Shown: positions 8,765 to 16,861, numbered from the stretch's first letter. The stretch is 64,000 bases of DNA from Flavobacterium humi (GCF_004745595.1 NZ_SRLH01000001.1:376234-440233), one strand, 5' to 3'. Made by a program: numbers and translations. Notes: a model not told the origin generated them from the letters alone.

Positions 8765-8795
8765 AAAAGTACGGATCTTATAAACCCGTACTTTT
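8765..8795 (-). terminator. Terminator of the IPNS-like gene, overlapping the SUI1 promoter
   Basis: AAAAGTACGG pairs with CCGTACTTTT around an 11-nt loop, a perfect 10-bp stem; on the minus strand it is followed by GTTTTTT. The minus-strand TACTTTTG within the distal arm (8764-8771) also matches TAnnTTTG for the SUI1 operon. Confidence 0.8.
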
Positions 8796-8812
8796 TATCT
8801 ATTTAGATTTAA

Positions 8813-9766
8813 TTATTTTTTAATCAATCCCAAATCTACCAAACGCTCATACAGGAATTCACCGGCAGTGATATCTTCGTATAATTTCGGATGGTTCTCA
8901 TCGATACATTCCGGAAGGCAGTTAAGTGACATATCGCTCACAGGGTGCATAAAGAACGGGATCGAAAAACGGGAAGTGCCCCATAATTCCCTTGGCGGGT
9001 TTACCACCTGATGGATCGTGGATTTCAGTTTGTTATTGGTGTGACGGGAAAGCATATCCCCAACATTGATGACCAATTCGTCCGGTTCGGCTACGGCATC
9101 AATCCACTGCCCGTCGTGGTTCTGGACTTGAAGGCCTTTCCCCTGGGCACCCATTAATAAGGTAATTAAGTTGATATCGCCATGGGCAGCAGCACGAACG
9201 GCTCCGTCTTTAGGTTCATCAGTAATAGGAGGGTAGTGTATCGGTCTTAGGATACTGTTCCCCTGGTTTGCATATTTATCAAAATAAAATTCATCCAGCC
9301 CTATGTAAAGCGCCAAAGCCCTCAATACATAAACACCTGTTTTTTCAAGCATCTGATAGGCTTCTTTTCCTACTTCATTAAAATGCGGAAGTTCCTTAAC
9401 CTCTACATTTGCAGGATATTCGGCTGCATATTTAGAATCGGCATCCACATATTGCCCAAAATGCCAGAATTCTTTCAAATCTCCGGCAGAACGGCCTTTA
9501 GCGTGCTCTTTCCCGAAAGAAATATAGCCTCTCTGGCCACCAATCCCCGGGATTTCGTATTTTTCTTTTACTTCAAGGGGAAGAGAGAAAAAATTGCGTA
9601 CTTCGGAATAGAGATCCTGTACTAATTTGTCATCTAAAAAATGACCTTTTAATGCTACGAAGCCAATATCTTCGTATGCTTTTCCGATTTCATTTACAAA
9701 TTTTTGTTTACGTACCGGGTCACCCGATAGGAAATCACGTAAGTCAACACTTGGAATGTTTTGCAT
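8813..9766 (-). CDS. 2-oxoglutarate/Fe(II) oxygenase, isopenicillin-N-synthase family
   Basis: 317 residues. The N-terminal DIOX_N region ('YEDIGFVALKGHFLDDKLV') is followed by the jelly-roll core with iron ligands His195-x-Asp197 ('AAHGDINLITLL') and His252 ('STIHQVVNP'), and the co-substrate motif Arg266-x-Ser268 ('SRFSIPFFMHP'). Members hydroxylate, desaturate or cyclise small molecules; the bacterial housekeeping branch has no settled substrate. Full length with all ligands. Single-gene unit, with its own -7 element and a terminator. Confidence 0.93.
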   Translation of the reverse strand: MQNIPSVDLRDFLSGDPVRKQKFVNEIGKAYEDIGFVALKGHFLDDKLVQDLYSEVRNFFSLPLEVKEKYEIPGIGGQRGYISFGKEHAKGRSAGDLKEFWHFGQYVDADSKYAAEYPANVEVKELPHFNEVGKEAYQMLEKTGVYVLRALALYIGLDEFYFDKYANQGNSILRPIHYPPITDEPKDGAVRAAAHGDINLITLLMGAQGKGLQVQNHDGQWIDAVAEPDELVINVGDMLSRHTNNKLKSTIHQVVNPPRELWGTSRFSIPFFMHPVSDMSLNCLPECIDENHPKLYEDITAGEFLYERLVDLGLIKK

Positions 9767-9819
9767 CTTTTAAAAAAAATATGTTAATAACTTACTAAAG
9801 GCGAAAAGCCTTCATATCA

Positions 9820-9827
9820 CAAATATA
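9820..9827 (-). promoter_or_regulatory. Candidate -7 element of the IPNS-like gene
   Basis: Minus strand reads TATATTTG, an exact TAnnTTTG match 54 bp before the start codon. The leader between them contains a small AAGGC-GAAAA-GCCTT hairpin. No convincing -33 TTG. Confidence 0.5.
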
Positions 9828-9911
9828 GAGATAAATTTTTTATTGAATTTTTAAAAGTTATCAACAACCTAAAAAAATATCACAAAACAAGGCTTTCCTG
9901 TTATTTTTTTA

Positions 9912-9919
9912 TATTTTTG
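9912..9919 (+). promoter_or_regulatory. Candidate -7 element of the E1 alpha/beta gene
   Basis: TATTTTTG matches TAnnTTTG 26 bp before the ATG at 9946. The -33 region (TTTC near 9894) is a weak match. Confidence 0.5.
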
Positions 9920-9945
9920 AGGGCGATTTAAAAAAGTACATCTCT

Positions 9946-11922
9946 ATGAATTTTGACAGAAAAAATCTGAGTAACGACCAATTATTAGATTTATATAAAA
10001 AATTAATCAAACCGAGGTTAATTGAGGAAAAAATGCTCATCCTGATCCGCCAGGGAAAAGTATCCAAATGGTTTTCGGGAATTGGCCAGGAAGCGATTTC
10101 AGTAGGGATAACTTCTGTTTTGGACAAAGATGAATATATTTTGCCAATGCACCGTAATTTAGGTGTTTTTACCACGCGTGAGATTCCTTTGCATCGTTTG
10201 TTTTCGCAATGGCAAGGGAAAGCGAACGGGTTTACCAAAGGACGTGACCGCTCGTTCCATTTCGGTACGCAGGAATATAAAATTATCGGGATGATATCCC
10301 ATCTCGGGCCGCAATTAGGAGTTGCTGACGGGATCGCTTTGGCCAACAAACTAAAGCAAAACGGAAAAGTAACCGCTGTTTTTACCGGTGAAGGCGCCAC
10401 TTCTGAAGGAGATTTCCATGAAGCATTGAACATTGCTTCGGTATGGGAACTTCCGGTTTTATTTGTTATTGAAAATAACGGATACGGCCTTTCCACGCCA
10501 ACAAACGAGCAATACCGCTGTGAAGACCTTGCCGATAAAGGAATAGGCTACGGAATGGAAAGCCATGTGGTTGACGGGAACAATATTTTGGAAGTATTCA
10601 ACCTGATTTCAGAGCTTAAGGCTTCGATGCAGGAAAACCCGCGCCCTGTATTGCTGGAATTCAAGACGTTCCGTATGCGTGGGCACGAAGAAGCCAGTGG
10701 TACAAAATACGTACCGCAGGAGCTAATGGACATGTGGGCCGAAAAAGACCCTGTGGAGAATTTCAGGAATTACCTGAAAGCGACAGCCGTTTTATCTGAA
10801 GAAACAGATGAGGCATTCAGAGCCGAAATCAAAAAGGAAATAGATACCGATTGGGCAAAAGTACAGGAAGAGCCTGAAATCCAGGCCAGTTTAAGCGAAG
10901 AACTAAACGATGTGTACAAACCCTATGATTTTGAAGAAGTTACACATTCGGAAGAAGTTGAAAACATCCGTATGATCGATGCCATTTCAAATGGTTTGCG
11001 ACAGTCTATGGAACGCCATGGAAACCTGGTAATCATGGGTCAGGATATTGCCGAATACGGCGGTGCTTTTAAAATCACTGACGGCTTTGTAGCACAATTC
11101 GGAAAAGAAAGAGTACGCAATACACCTATATGTGAAAGCGCAGTTGTTTCGGCCGGAATGGGACTTTCCATAAACGGGCACAAAGCCGTTGTAGAAATGC
11201 AGTTTGCCGATTTCGTTTCGACAGGATTCAACCCAATTGTAAATTTATTGGCAAAATCCCACTACCGTTGGCTGGAAAAAGCCGATGTTGTAGTGCGTAT
11301 GCCTTGCGGAGGTGGTACACAAGCCGGGCCTTTCCATTCACAGACAAATGAAGCCTGGTTTACCAAAACACCTGGGCTTAAAGTCGTATATCCTGCTTTC
11401 CCTTATGATGCCAAAGGATTACTGAACACGGCCATCAACGATCCGAATCCGGTCATGTATTTTGAACACAAGCAATTGTACAGAAGCATGTACCAGGATG
11501 TACCAAAGGATTATTATACCATACCGTTTGGGAAAGCGTCCCTGATCAAGGAAGGGGAAGATGTAACCATTATTTCCTTTGGAGCAGGAGTGCATTGGGC
11601 TTTGGATACTTTGGCCAAAAACCCGGAGATCAAAGCCGATCTTATTGATTTGCGCTCGCTACAACCCCTGGATTGGGAAACGATCTATACTTCGGTAAAG
11701 AAAACCAATAAAGTCATTATTTTACAGGAAGATACTTTGTTTGGTGGAATATCCAGTGATATTTCTGCCATGATCATGGAAAATTGTTTCGAATATCTTG
11801 ATGCGCCGGTGCGTAGGGTAGGAAGTCTGGAAAGCGCAATTCCTTTTGTGAAAGCGCTGGAAGACCAATACCTGCCTAAGGTTCGTTTTGAAGAAGAACT
11901 GAAAGAATTATTAGTGTACTAA
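9946..11922 (+). CDS. Fused E1 alpha-beta subunits of a branched-chain 2-oxoacid dehydrogenase type complex
   Basis: 658 residues joining both E1 subunits in one chain. The alpha half (about 1-330) has the thiamine-diphosphate motif from 'GEGATSEGDFHEAL' to 'ENNGYG' and the substrate-tunnel segment 'FGTQEYKIIGMISHLG'. The beta half (about 340-658) has 'MGQDIAEYGGAFKITDGF', 'GMGLSINGHKAVVEMQFADF' and 'MPCGGGTQAGPFHSQTNEAWF'. The enzyme decarboxylates a 2-oxo acid and passes the acyl group to a lipoyl E2. In flavobacteria this fused form is normally assigned to branched-chain 2-oxoacid dehydrogenase; a pyruvate role cannot be excluded. No E2 or E3 gene is in the window. A terminator follows. 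Confidence 0.93.
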   Translation: MNFDRKNLSNDQLLDLYKKLIKPRLIEEKMLILIRQGKVSKWFSGIGQEAISVGITSVLDKDEYILPMHRNLGVFTTREIPLHRLFSQWQGKANGFTKGRDRSFHFGTQEYKIIGMISHLGPQLGVADGIALANKLKQNGKVTAVFTGEGATSEGDFHEALNIASVWELPVLFVIENNGYGLSTPTNEQYRCEDLADKGIGYGMESHVVDGNNILEVFNLISELKASMQENPRPVLLEFKTFRMRGHEEASGTKYVPQELMDMWAEKDPVENFRNYLKATAVLSEETDEAFRAEIKKEIDTDWAKVQEEPEIQASLSEELNDVYKPYDFEEVTHSEEVENIRMIDAISNGLRQSMERHGNLVIMGQDIAEYGGAFKITDGFVAQFGKERVRNTPICESAVVSAGMGLSINGHKAVVEMQFADFVSTGFNPIVNLLAKSHYRWLEKADVVVRMPCGGGTQAGPFHSQTNEAWFTKTPGLKVVYPAFPYDAKGLLNTAINDPNPVMYFEHKQLYRSMYQDVPKDYYTIPFGKASLIKEGEDVTIISFGAGVHWALDTLAKNPEIKADLIDLRSLQPLDWETIYTSVKKTNKVIILQEDTLFGGISSDISAMIMENCFEYLDAPVRRVGSLESAIPFVKALEDQYLPKVRFEEELKELLVY

Positions 11923-11943
11923 TAAGGTTAACTATGATTAGAG

Positions 11944-11973
11944 AAGCCGTCCTGTTGTGGGGCGGCTTTTTTT
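11944..11973 (+). terminator. Rho-independent terminator of the E1 gene
   Basis: AAGCCGTCC pairs with GGGCGGCTT (one G-T wobble) around a 7-nt loop, followed by a run of T. Confidence 0.88.
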
Positions 11974-12039
11974 GTAATTATGAATTATGAGAGATTTCCT
12001 CAATCTTTCCAAGCCATCCAAACCCGCCCTTAAAAAGAA

Positions 12040-12200
12040 ATGCATAAAAACAACGAAGAAGCAAAGCGGCAGCGTTCCGCGAGACGAGGAGGAACGACGA
12101 GCGGCTCGGGACGCGGAGCGGAGCTTCAAGGTAGTTTTTGCGCTTTTCTTTTTACAGGCTTGATTTTTTGTTTCTTTTGCATCAAGGCAAAAGAAAAGAG
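12040..12200. other. GC-rich structured intergenic element of unknown function
   Basis: About 160 bp with composition quite unlike the AT-rich surroundings. The first part (12060-12130) is GC-rich and purine-skewed with repeated GCGG/CGGAGC words and a CGTTCC...GGAACG inverted repeat (12073-12078/12091-12096). The second part holds a perfect 10-bp inverted repeat, TTTCTTTTGC/GCAAAAGAAA (12171-12180/12187-12196). No convincing ORF: the 63-codon frames crossing it are low-complexity and unlike any family. It could be a dispersed intergenic repeat or a structured RNA; I cannot count copies from one window. Confidence 0.45.
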
Positions 12201-12216
12201 AATCAGAATATAAATA

Positions 12217-14793
12217 CTAAAAAAGAATCTTATCCAATTCCGGAAGATACGTTTCTCCCACAGGAATCTCATCCTGATGTACATAGACCGCTTTTTTGCT
12301 TTTTTGCTGTACTTTGTCGATGCGTATGATATAGGAACGGTGGATTCTCAAAAACTCCAAAGGATCCCGTACCAAGGAAAGGAAATCGCCAATCTTGCCC
12401 CGTACCGTATACGTTTTTGATGCAGTGACAATATCAATATAATTGCCGGAAGAACGCACAAACAATATTTCCGAAGTCCTGACCCTTATTTCTTTCCCGG
12501 ATTCCTTAAAGGCAAAATAGTCATCTTTTCTTTTGATTCGTTTGAGTAAAAGCCGAAGCAATTCCCGCACGATATCCTCATTATAGCTCAATACCCTTAT
12601 TTTAAAGAAAAAATAGATCACCGCCCCGAAAACAAGCCCCATTATGCCCAAAAACCAATAGGTTTTCCAGAAAGGCTTATCAATATGTATAGGCAGCATG
12701 ACACATTCTTTCGAAAAACTCCTGCCATCGTCAAGGACTTTTACCAACAGCGTATAATCACCGGGAGGAATGTAGGCATAGGAAAACTTCCTTTCCCTTG
12801 TGGTTTTCCATTCTTTATCGAGCCCTTTCATTTTATAGCGGTATTCTATTTCTTTATTCCCGGAAAAGGAAACGGCTTCTGCTACAAAATCGATCTGGTT
12901 TTCATTGTAACTTAAATGCATTTTCTCCCTGTTTCCTTTATAAAGATTGCTGTTGATGTAAAGGTCCTTCAGCCTGAGGAAGTATTTTTTTTCAGAGAGT
13001 AAAGCGTCAAATTCTTTTTTGGAAATAACATTGAGCCCTTTGCCTGTACCGATATAAATTGAATCATTGATGATTTCGACATCCTTGATCTGATTGCTCA
13101 GCAAGCCGTTTGCCGTAGAAAGGTAATCTACTTTATAACTTCCCGACGAAGCAAAACGGATCCTGTTGAGGCCATAATTAGTACAGGCCCATATGGTTTT
13201 GGGGTTTTCTATATAGATTTCCGTGACGATATCGCTCGATAATCCTTTTGTTTTATCAATAGTCTGGACGGTATTTTTTATAGTGTTGTAAATCAGGACT
13301 CCTTTTCCTAAAGTAGCGCCATACAAAATGCCATTGTGCCGGTCGTAATCGATATCATCAATCCTGTTGCTAAATTGGGTTCCTTTTTTCTTATAAACCT
13401 TGCCATTTACCATAATTTTCAAACCTTCCATAGTGGCCAGGTAATTCTTCGGGCCGATACGGGAAATGTCATGTACCCTGAAAGCCAGGGTATCGGATAA
13501 AATCCTGTCTTTCTCCCAAATGGTGCATACGCCAAATTGGATAAGGCACAAGGCTTCAGGATTGTCATCGGACATTTTGGTTACCTGGATAAAATCATTT
13601 CTATCGAGTGTATTGCCCAAGTACAGTTTGTTGTTATGGGAAAAAACTGTGGCGCTCTTATACTCATGAAACTGGACATAAGCAGGATAGCTGGTTATGG
13701 CTTTTTTAAGCCGGATAATAGGCTGTTTTTTTCCTTTTTGGTAAATATCACCGTTGTAGGTCCCGATGAAAAGGTTTCCGTCATTGTCTTTTGTCAGGGA
13801 ATGTACGACTTTGTTTTCCATCTCAAACCTTTTAACCTGATGGGAAGAAGCGTAATACACTCCATAATCGTTAGTGGTTACCCATAAACCTCCGTAGCAA
13901 TCCCTGAAAACATTGCTCACAGTGGCATGCGGCAAATAATGAGCCACGCATTTCCCCGTCAGGTCGAAGATGCGCAACCCGTTACTCCTGTACCCAACCC
14001 AAAAATGGCCTTGTCCCATTTTCCCTCCGGATATGGGTTGCGATGTGCCATTATTGATCTTTAAGGAAGGACTGTTCGGAGACACTATTTCCACCACATT
14101 TTCGGAAACCACCAGTTTTTTCCCTTGGTCGAGGCTGACAATATTCCGCAGGACGGCCAGATTATTCGGTAAAGTCAGAGGAGAAGGGACTTTAGTATCT
14201 GAAGCAAAAAAAACTTCCTGCTGGCTATTAATCTTTCGGTTAAAAAGATCGGGCGTATAATTCTTGGTTTTGATCATTACCTTCCTGTCAATAATAACAG
14301 GTTTGCAAAGCTCGGAAGTTTTCCCGTTTGCATCTATAGAGAACAGGGCCATTCCGTTGGAAAGGAAAACCGTACCGTCCTTATCTACGGCCAGGTATTT
14401 GATAAAAAAAGAAGTTTTACTGTATTTGCGCAAAAAAGCGGTGATGCGGTTGTTGTATTTATACGGTACAAATTGATTGCTGCCGTTTTCAAAGTAAAAG
14501 ACCTTTTTATTAAAGGTACTGCACCATACCGTCCCGTTTTGCTGTGGGTAAAAATCGAAAACGGTAATATCGGTAAGGCCGTCTTTGGGTTCGTAACGTT
14601 TGAATTCGTATCCGTTATACTGGCAAATCCCCCTGTCTGTAGAAAACCACATGGCTCCGTTCTTATCCTGGAAAACACCGTATACTTCATTGCTTGGGAG
14701 GCCTTCTTCTGTAGTGAAATTTTTAAACTCCTGTGCTTTTGCTGAAAAATAATGAACAAATAAAAGAATAATAACAGTATGCTGTAATTTCAT
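12217..14793 (-). CDS. Membrane one-component regulator: Reg_prop propeller, Y_Y_Y, TM, LytTR DNA-binding domain
   Basis: 858 residues from the ATG at 14793, which starts directly with a signal peptide (MKLQHTVIILLFVHYFSAKA); the longer frame to 14931 adds an implausible leader. The periplasmic part is a two-component-regulator propeller (repeats such as 'GVFQDKNGAMWFSTDRGI', 'YGGLWVTTNDYGVYYA', 'KTIWACTNYGLNRI') ending in a Y_Y_Y domain ('IEYRYKMKGLDKEWKTT', 'YIPPGDYTLLVKV'). One TM helix (about 713-731) leads to a cytoplasmic LytTR domain (about 760-858; 'ILFVRSSGNYIDIV', 'FLRIHRSYIIRID'). There is no histidine kinase or receiver, so binding of an external signal appears to be coupled straight to DNA binding. 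The gene is divergent from a T9SS-secreted protein whose upstream region carries direct repeats at LytTR-like spacing. Confidence 0.9.
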   Translation of the reverse strand: MKLQHTVIILLFVHYFSAKAQEFKNFTTEEGLPSNEVYGVFQDKNGAMWFSTDRGICQYNGYEFKRYEPKDGLTDITVFDFYPQQNGTVWCSTFNKKVFYFENGSNQFVPYKYNNRITAFLRKYSKTSFFIKYLAVDKDGTVFLSNGMALFSIDANGKTSELCKPVIIDRKVMIKTKNYTPDLFNRKINSQQEVFFASDTKVPSPLTLPNNLAVLRNIVSLDQGKKLVVSENVVEIVSPNSPSLKINNGTSQPISGGKMGQGHFWVGYRSNGLRIFDLTGKCVAHYLPHATVSNVFRDCYGGLWVTTNDYGVYYASSHQVKRFEMENKVVHSLTKDNDGNLFIGTYNGDIYQKGKKQPIIRLKKAITSYPAYVQFHEYKSATVFSHNNKLYLGNTLDRNDFIQVTKMSDDNPEALCLIQFGVCTIWEKDRILSDTLAFRVHDISRIGPKNYLATMEGLKIMVNGKVYKKKGTQFSNRIDDIDYDRHNGILYGATLGKGVLIYNTIKNTVQTIDKTKGLSSDIVTEIYIENPKTIWACTNYGLNRIRFASSGSYKVDYLSTANGLLSNQIKDVEIINDSIYIGTGKGLNVISKKEFDALLSEKKYFLRLKDLYINSNLYKGNREKMHLSYNENQIDFVAEAVSFSGNKEIEYRYKMKGLDKEWKTTRERKFSYAYIPPGDYTLLVKVLDDGRSFSKECVMLPIHIDKPFWKTYWFLGIMGLVFGAVIYFFFKIRVLSYNEDIVRELLRLLLKRIKRKDDYFAFKESGKEIRVRTSEILFVRSSGNYIDIVTASKTYTVRGKIGDFLSLVRDPLEFLRIHRSYIIRIDKVQQKSKKAVYVHQDEIPVGETYLPELDKILF

Positions 14794-15045
14794 GTGAGTA
14801 TGGCGGTTGTTAATAGCTATTATCGGTACTTGGCAAGATGGAAAGCCGTCCAAAAATAACAATAAAATTCGCTCAAAGAGAAAGAGCAGTGTTAAAACAC
14901 AGGCATAAATTATTTTACCCAGCAATGACAATACATGAGAAGATTTCTTACAGGTAAAGTCACGGAATTTCCGTTAAAAACAAGGTTTCAGGTAAAGTAA
15001 GGAGCAAGGTTTTCAACAAGCAAAATTATCCCATAAAACGATCGG

Positions 15046-15119
15046 TTCATCACAATTGAAAATTTCCGGAAAAAAAGCATACAGCCATTCATCACTATTA
15101 TAACAGGTATTCATCACAA
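15046..15119 (+). promoter_or_regulatory. TTCATCAC direct repeats, candidate LytTR-binding sites
   Basis: TTCATCACAA at 15046-15055, TTCATCACTA at 15088-15097 and TTCATCACAA at 15110-15119. The last two start 22 bp apart, matching the spacing of LytTR-family direct repeats (about 9-10 bp half-sites separated by about 12 bp); the first is 42 bp away, near two more turns. They end 38 bp upstream of the -7 element of the gene at 15190. Confidence 0.5.
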
Positions 15120-15156
15120 AATCAAAATTTTAAGATTTAAGTGCCGGAATCGAAAA

Positions 15157-15164
15157 TACTTTTG
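15157..15164 (+). promoter_or_regulatory. Candidate -7 element of the T9SS-secreted protein gene
   Basis: TACTTTTG, exact TAnnTTTG, 26 bp before the ATG. The -33 region (ATTTAA near 15135) lacks the usual G, which would suit an activator-dependent promoter. Confidence 0.55.
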
Positions 15165-15189
15165 TAGGAATAACTTTAAAACCATTTTT

Positions 15190-16257
15190 ATGAAAAAAAC
15201 ATTATTAGCGCTTAGCATCTTTTTGATGTTTGCCAGTTCCAACGTATTTGGAGCCATTACGGTAACTTTGACCACTTCTGCCATTACAAGGAGTACCACT
15301 TACCCTGCGTACTATGACGTAAAATTACAATTGAAATGCCAAGACAATTCGTTGTGTAATGCCGGCTTGTTTACGTTTAGCGTAGAAAGGAAATTAACAA
15401 CCGACACGAATTGGAGCCTAATAACATTAAATATGCCTTTTCCTGCAGATACCACACCGGACGGGGCATATCTTAATTACGGCTATGCACTGCAATTGCC
15501 TGGAAAACAATATATGTATAAGGTAAAGGTTTCGTATTCCGGCAACGGATGTTCTGCCACGCCTACTTATACCGGTTATGTAACTTGTCAGGGAGCCAAA
15601 CCAGACTTTACCTTAGGGACTACCGGAATTACTTTCTCTGATCTTGACGGCCCGATAACATTATGTAAATCCTCACAATTGTATTTTAATCCTGGATCAT
15701 GTGAGTTGGAAACCAAATATTATGTAGGAATTACGCCTTGCAACCGTTGGTGGGATGTGGGGGATAATGTTGGAAATGGCCAGTGGTATCTCACCCAGGC
15801 GCCAAATCAGAACAAGGCAATGACTGAGGTAAATGGAGGTCCTTTATTGGGTGGTGTCTTTGATTCTGGGACACTAATTGGCCAGGATCGTTATTACAGG
15901 ATTACTGTTGCCACAGGAGAACCTGTTTGGTTTACCAAATCTGTTCTTATCAGGGTAGACGAGGGCTGTAGAGTTGCGGTGGTTGATGTCAGGGATTCGG
16001 AAGAAATACCTGTCGAATCTTTAATAAAAATCTATCCCAACCCTGTAAAAGACAACCTTATAATTAATTTGGAAAACAACAAGTTAATCAAAAAAGTTTC
16101 CTTCTTCGACATGAACAACAACCTGGCAAAAGAAGAGCAATACAAAGGAGCAGACAATAACGCTGTGATTAATATCGGTGCATTGAAAAAAGGACTGTAC
16201 CTTATCGCGATTGAAACAACAGACGGTATCGTTAGAAGTAAAGTGGTAAAAGAATAG
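15190..16257 (+). CDS. T9SS-secreted protein with type A sorting domain
   Basis: 355 residues. Signal peptide at 1-22 (MKKTLLALSIFLMFASSNVFG). The middle has an even number of spaced cysteines and Ig-like beta character ('TYPAYYDVKLQLKCQDNSLC'), with no family I recognise. The last 80 residues are a T9SS type A sorting domain: 'IKIYPNPVKDNLIINL', 'VSFFDMNNNLAKEE', 'LKKGLYLIAIETTDGIVR' and final KVVKE. It should therefore cross the outer membrane by the type IX system and be surface-attached or released. It is divergent from a LytTR regulator and has its own terminator, so a dedicated regulator-target pair is plausible (inference). Confidence 0.85.
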   Translation: MKKTLLALSIFLMFASSNVFGAITVTLTTSAITRSTTYPAYYDVKLQLKCQDNSLCNAGLFTFSVERKLTTDTNWSLITLNMPFPADTTPDGAYLNYGYALQLPGKQYMYKVKVSYSGNGCSATPTYTGYVTCQGAKPDFTLGTTGITFSDLDGPITLCKSSQLYFNPGSCELETKYYVGITPCNRWWDVGDNVGNGQWYLTQAPNQNKAMTEVNGGPLLGGVFDSGTLIGQDRYYRITVATGEPVWFTKSVLIRVDEGCRVAVVDVRDSEEIPVESLIKIYPNPVKDNLIINLENNKLIKKVSFFDMNNNLAKEEQYKGADNNAVINIGALKKGLYLIAIETTDGIVRSKVVKE

Positions 16258-16277
16258 TTTGAAATAGTACCTATTAA

Positions 16278-16308
16278 AAAACCCCGAAAGATATACTTTC
16301 GGGGTTTT
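16278..16308. terminator. Strong bidirectional terminator hairpin
   Basis: AAAACCCCGAAAG pairs perfectly with CTTTCGGGGTTTT around a 5-nt loop (ATATA). T-rich on both sides, placed between the T9SS gene and the convergent small peptide gene, so it can serve both. Confidence 0.92.
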
Positions 16309-16328
16309 CTTTATTTCAAATAAGGAAA

Positions 16329-16508
16329 TTAAGATTCCTGTGGGCAAAATGCATCGGTTAATTGTTTGCAGTTGTCTGCATGTCCTACTACCAGTTGCCC
16401 ATTATCACAACGACAAGCCAGAAGATCTCCTCCTTTACCGTTGATTGATTTTTGCTCGTTTTTGCTTAATTCTTTTGCTCCGTCTAATTTTAAGATGTTT
16501 TTTAACAT
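16329..16508 (-). CDS. Double-glycine-leader, bacteriocin-like small peptide
   Basis: 59 residues, easily missed because of its size. The leader reads 'MLKNILKLDGAKELSKNEQK' then SINGKGG, the pattern of flavobacterial bacteriocin-type (GG) leader peptides that are cut after Gly-Gly by a C39 peptidase/ABC exporter. Cleavage after Gly27 would release a 32-residue core starting DLLACRCDNG with four cysteines (32, 34, 47, 55), enough for two disulfides. No exporter, immunity or modification gene lies nearby, so it would depend on a system elsewhere or be an orphan signal/antimicrobial precursor. Start ATG and the leader match are clear; function is inference. Confidence 0.78.
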   Translation of the reverse strand: MLKNILKLDGAKELSKNEQKSINGKGGDLLACRCDNGQLVVGHADNCKQLTDAFCPQES

Positions 16509-16700
16509 GACTTATGGTTTTATTTGTTAGTTAACCCAATATTTTTAAGGCAATTGGGGTTTTACGCCTTTTCCTACCGAGGCATTTTCAGTACGCAACC
16601 CAAAACGCATCGTAAGAATTATTGTATAAATGTATTTATTTCTGTTTACATTCAAATAGGATATTGTAAATTTTTTCTTATTTTAACATTCTTCAGGGAT

Positions 16701-16861
16701 TCAAAAAATCATTCCCTGTGATAAAAAATGCAAGTCAAAAAAAATCATCACACTTTAGTGATCAAATTTTAATTTAGATAAAAATTATCACAGAAATGTG
16801 ATTAAATTTATCCTTCAAAAAAAATTATCACAATTAACTTTTAGTATATGATAAAATCACA
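16701..16861 (+). repeat. Array of ATCACA/TGTGAT operators phased at 40 bp upstream of the HTH gene
   Basis: Consecutive 40-bp blocks (16701, 16741, 16781, 16821) carry the same words at the same place. Forward ATCAC(A) half-sites begin at 16747, 16787 and 16827, exactly 40 bp apart; inverse (T/A)GTGAT half-sites end at 16722, 16762 and 16802, also exactly 40 bp apart. Two blocks form palindromes: ATCAC-N6-GTGAT (16747-16762) and the perfect ATCACA-GAAA-TGTGAT (16787-16802). A further ATCACA sits at 16856-16861, inside the first codons of the gene. Each block also begins with an A tract. It looks like a multi-site operator, probably for the HTH protein encoded next (inference). Confidence 0.8.

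Larger units (their letters stand above)
14794..15189. other. 396-bp divergent intergenic region rich in repeats
   Basis: No gene seen. Holds a direct repeat CAGGTAAAGT (14951-14960 and 14989-14998), a 13-bp palindrome ACGGAATTTCCGT (14962-14974) between those copies, three TTCATCAC direct repeats (15046, 15088, 15110) and the -7 element of the plus-strand gene. The layout looks like regulatory DNA for the divergent LytTR regulator and secreted-protein genes. Confidence 0.6.

Noticed and set aside
11938..12329. Two overlapping 63-codon frames on opposite strands across the GC-rich element.
   Set aside because: Low-complexity Arg/Ser-rich or mixed translations, no family resemblance, and one overlaps the end of the LytTR gene; they follow from composition.
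14794..14931. Upstream extension of the LytTR regulator gene.
   Set aside because: The internal ATG at 14793 starts a clean signal peptide; the extension is a second hydrophobic stretch without homology logic.
16747..16832. 40-bp repeats as a CRISPR array or transposon end.
   Set aside because: Repeated words are only 5-6 bp half-sites within each block and the rest diverges; no cas or transposase gene is near.
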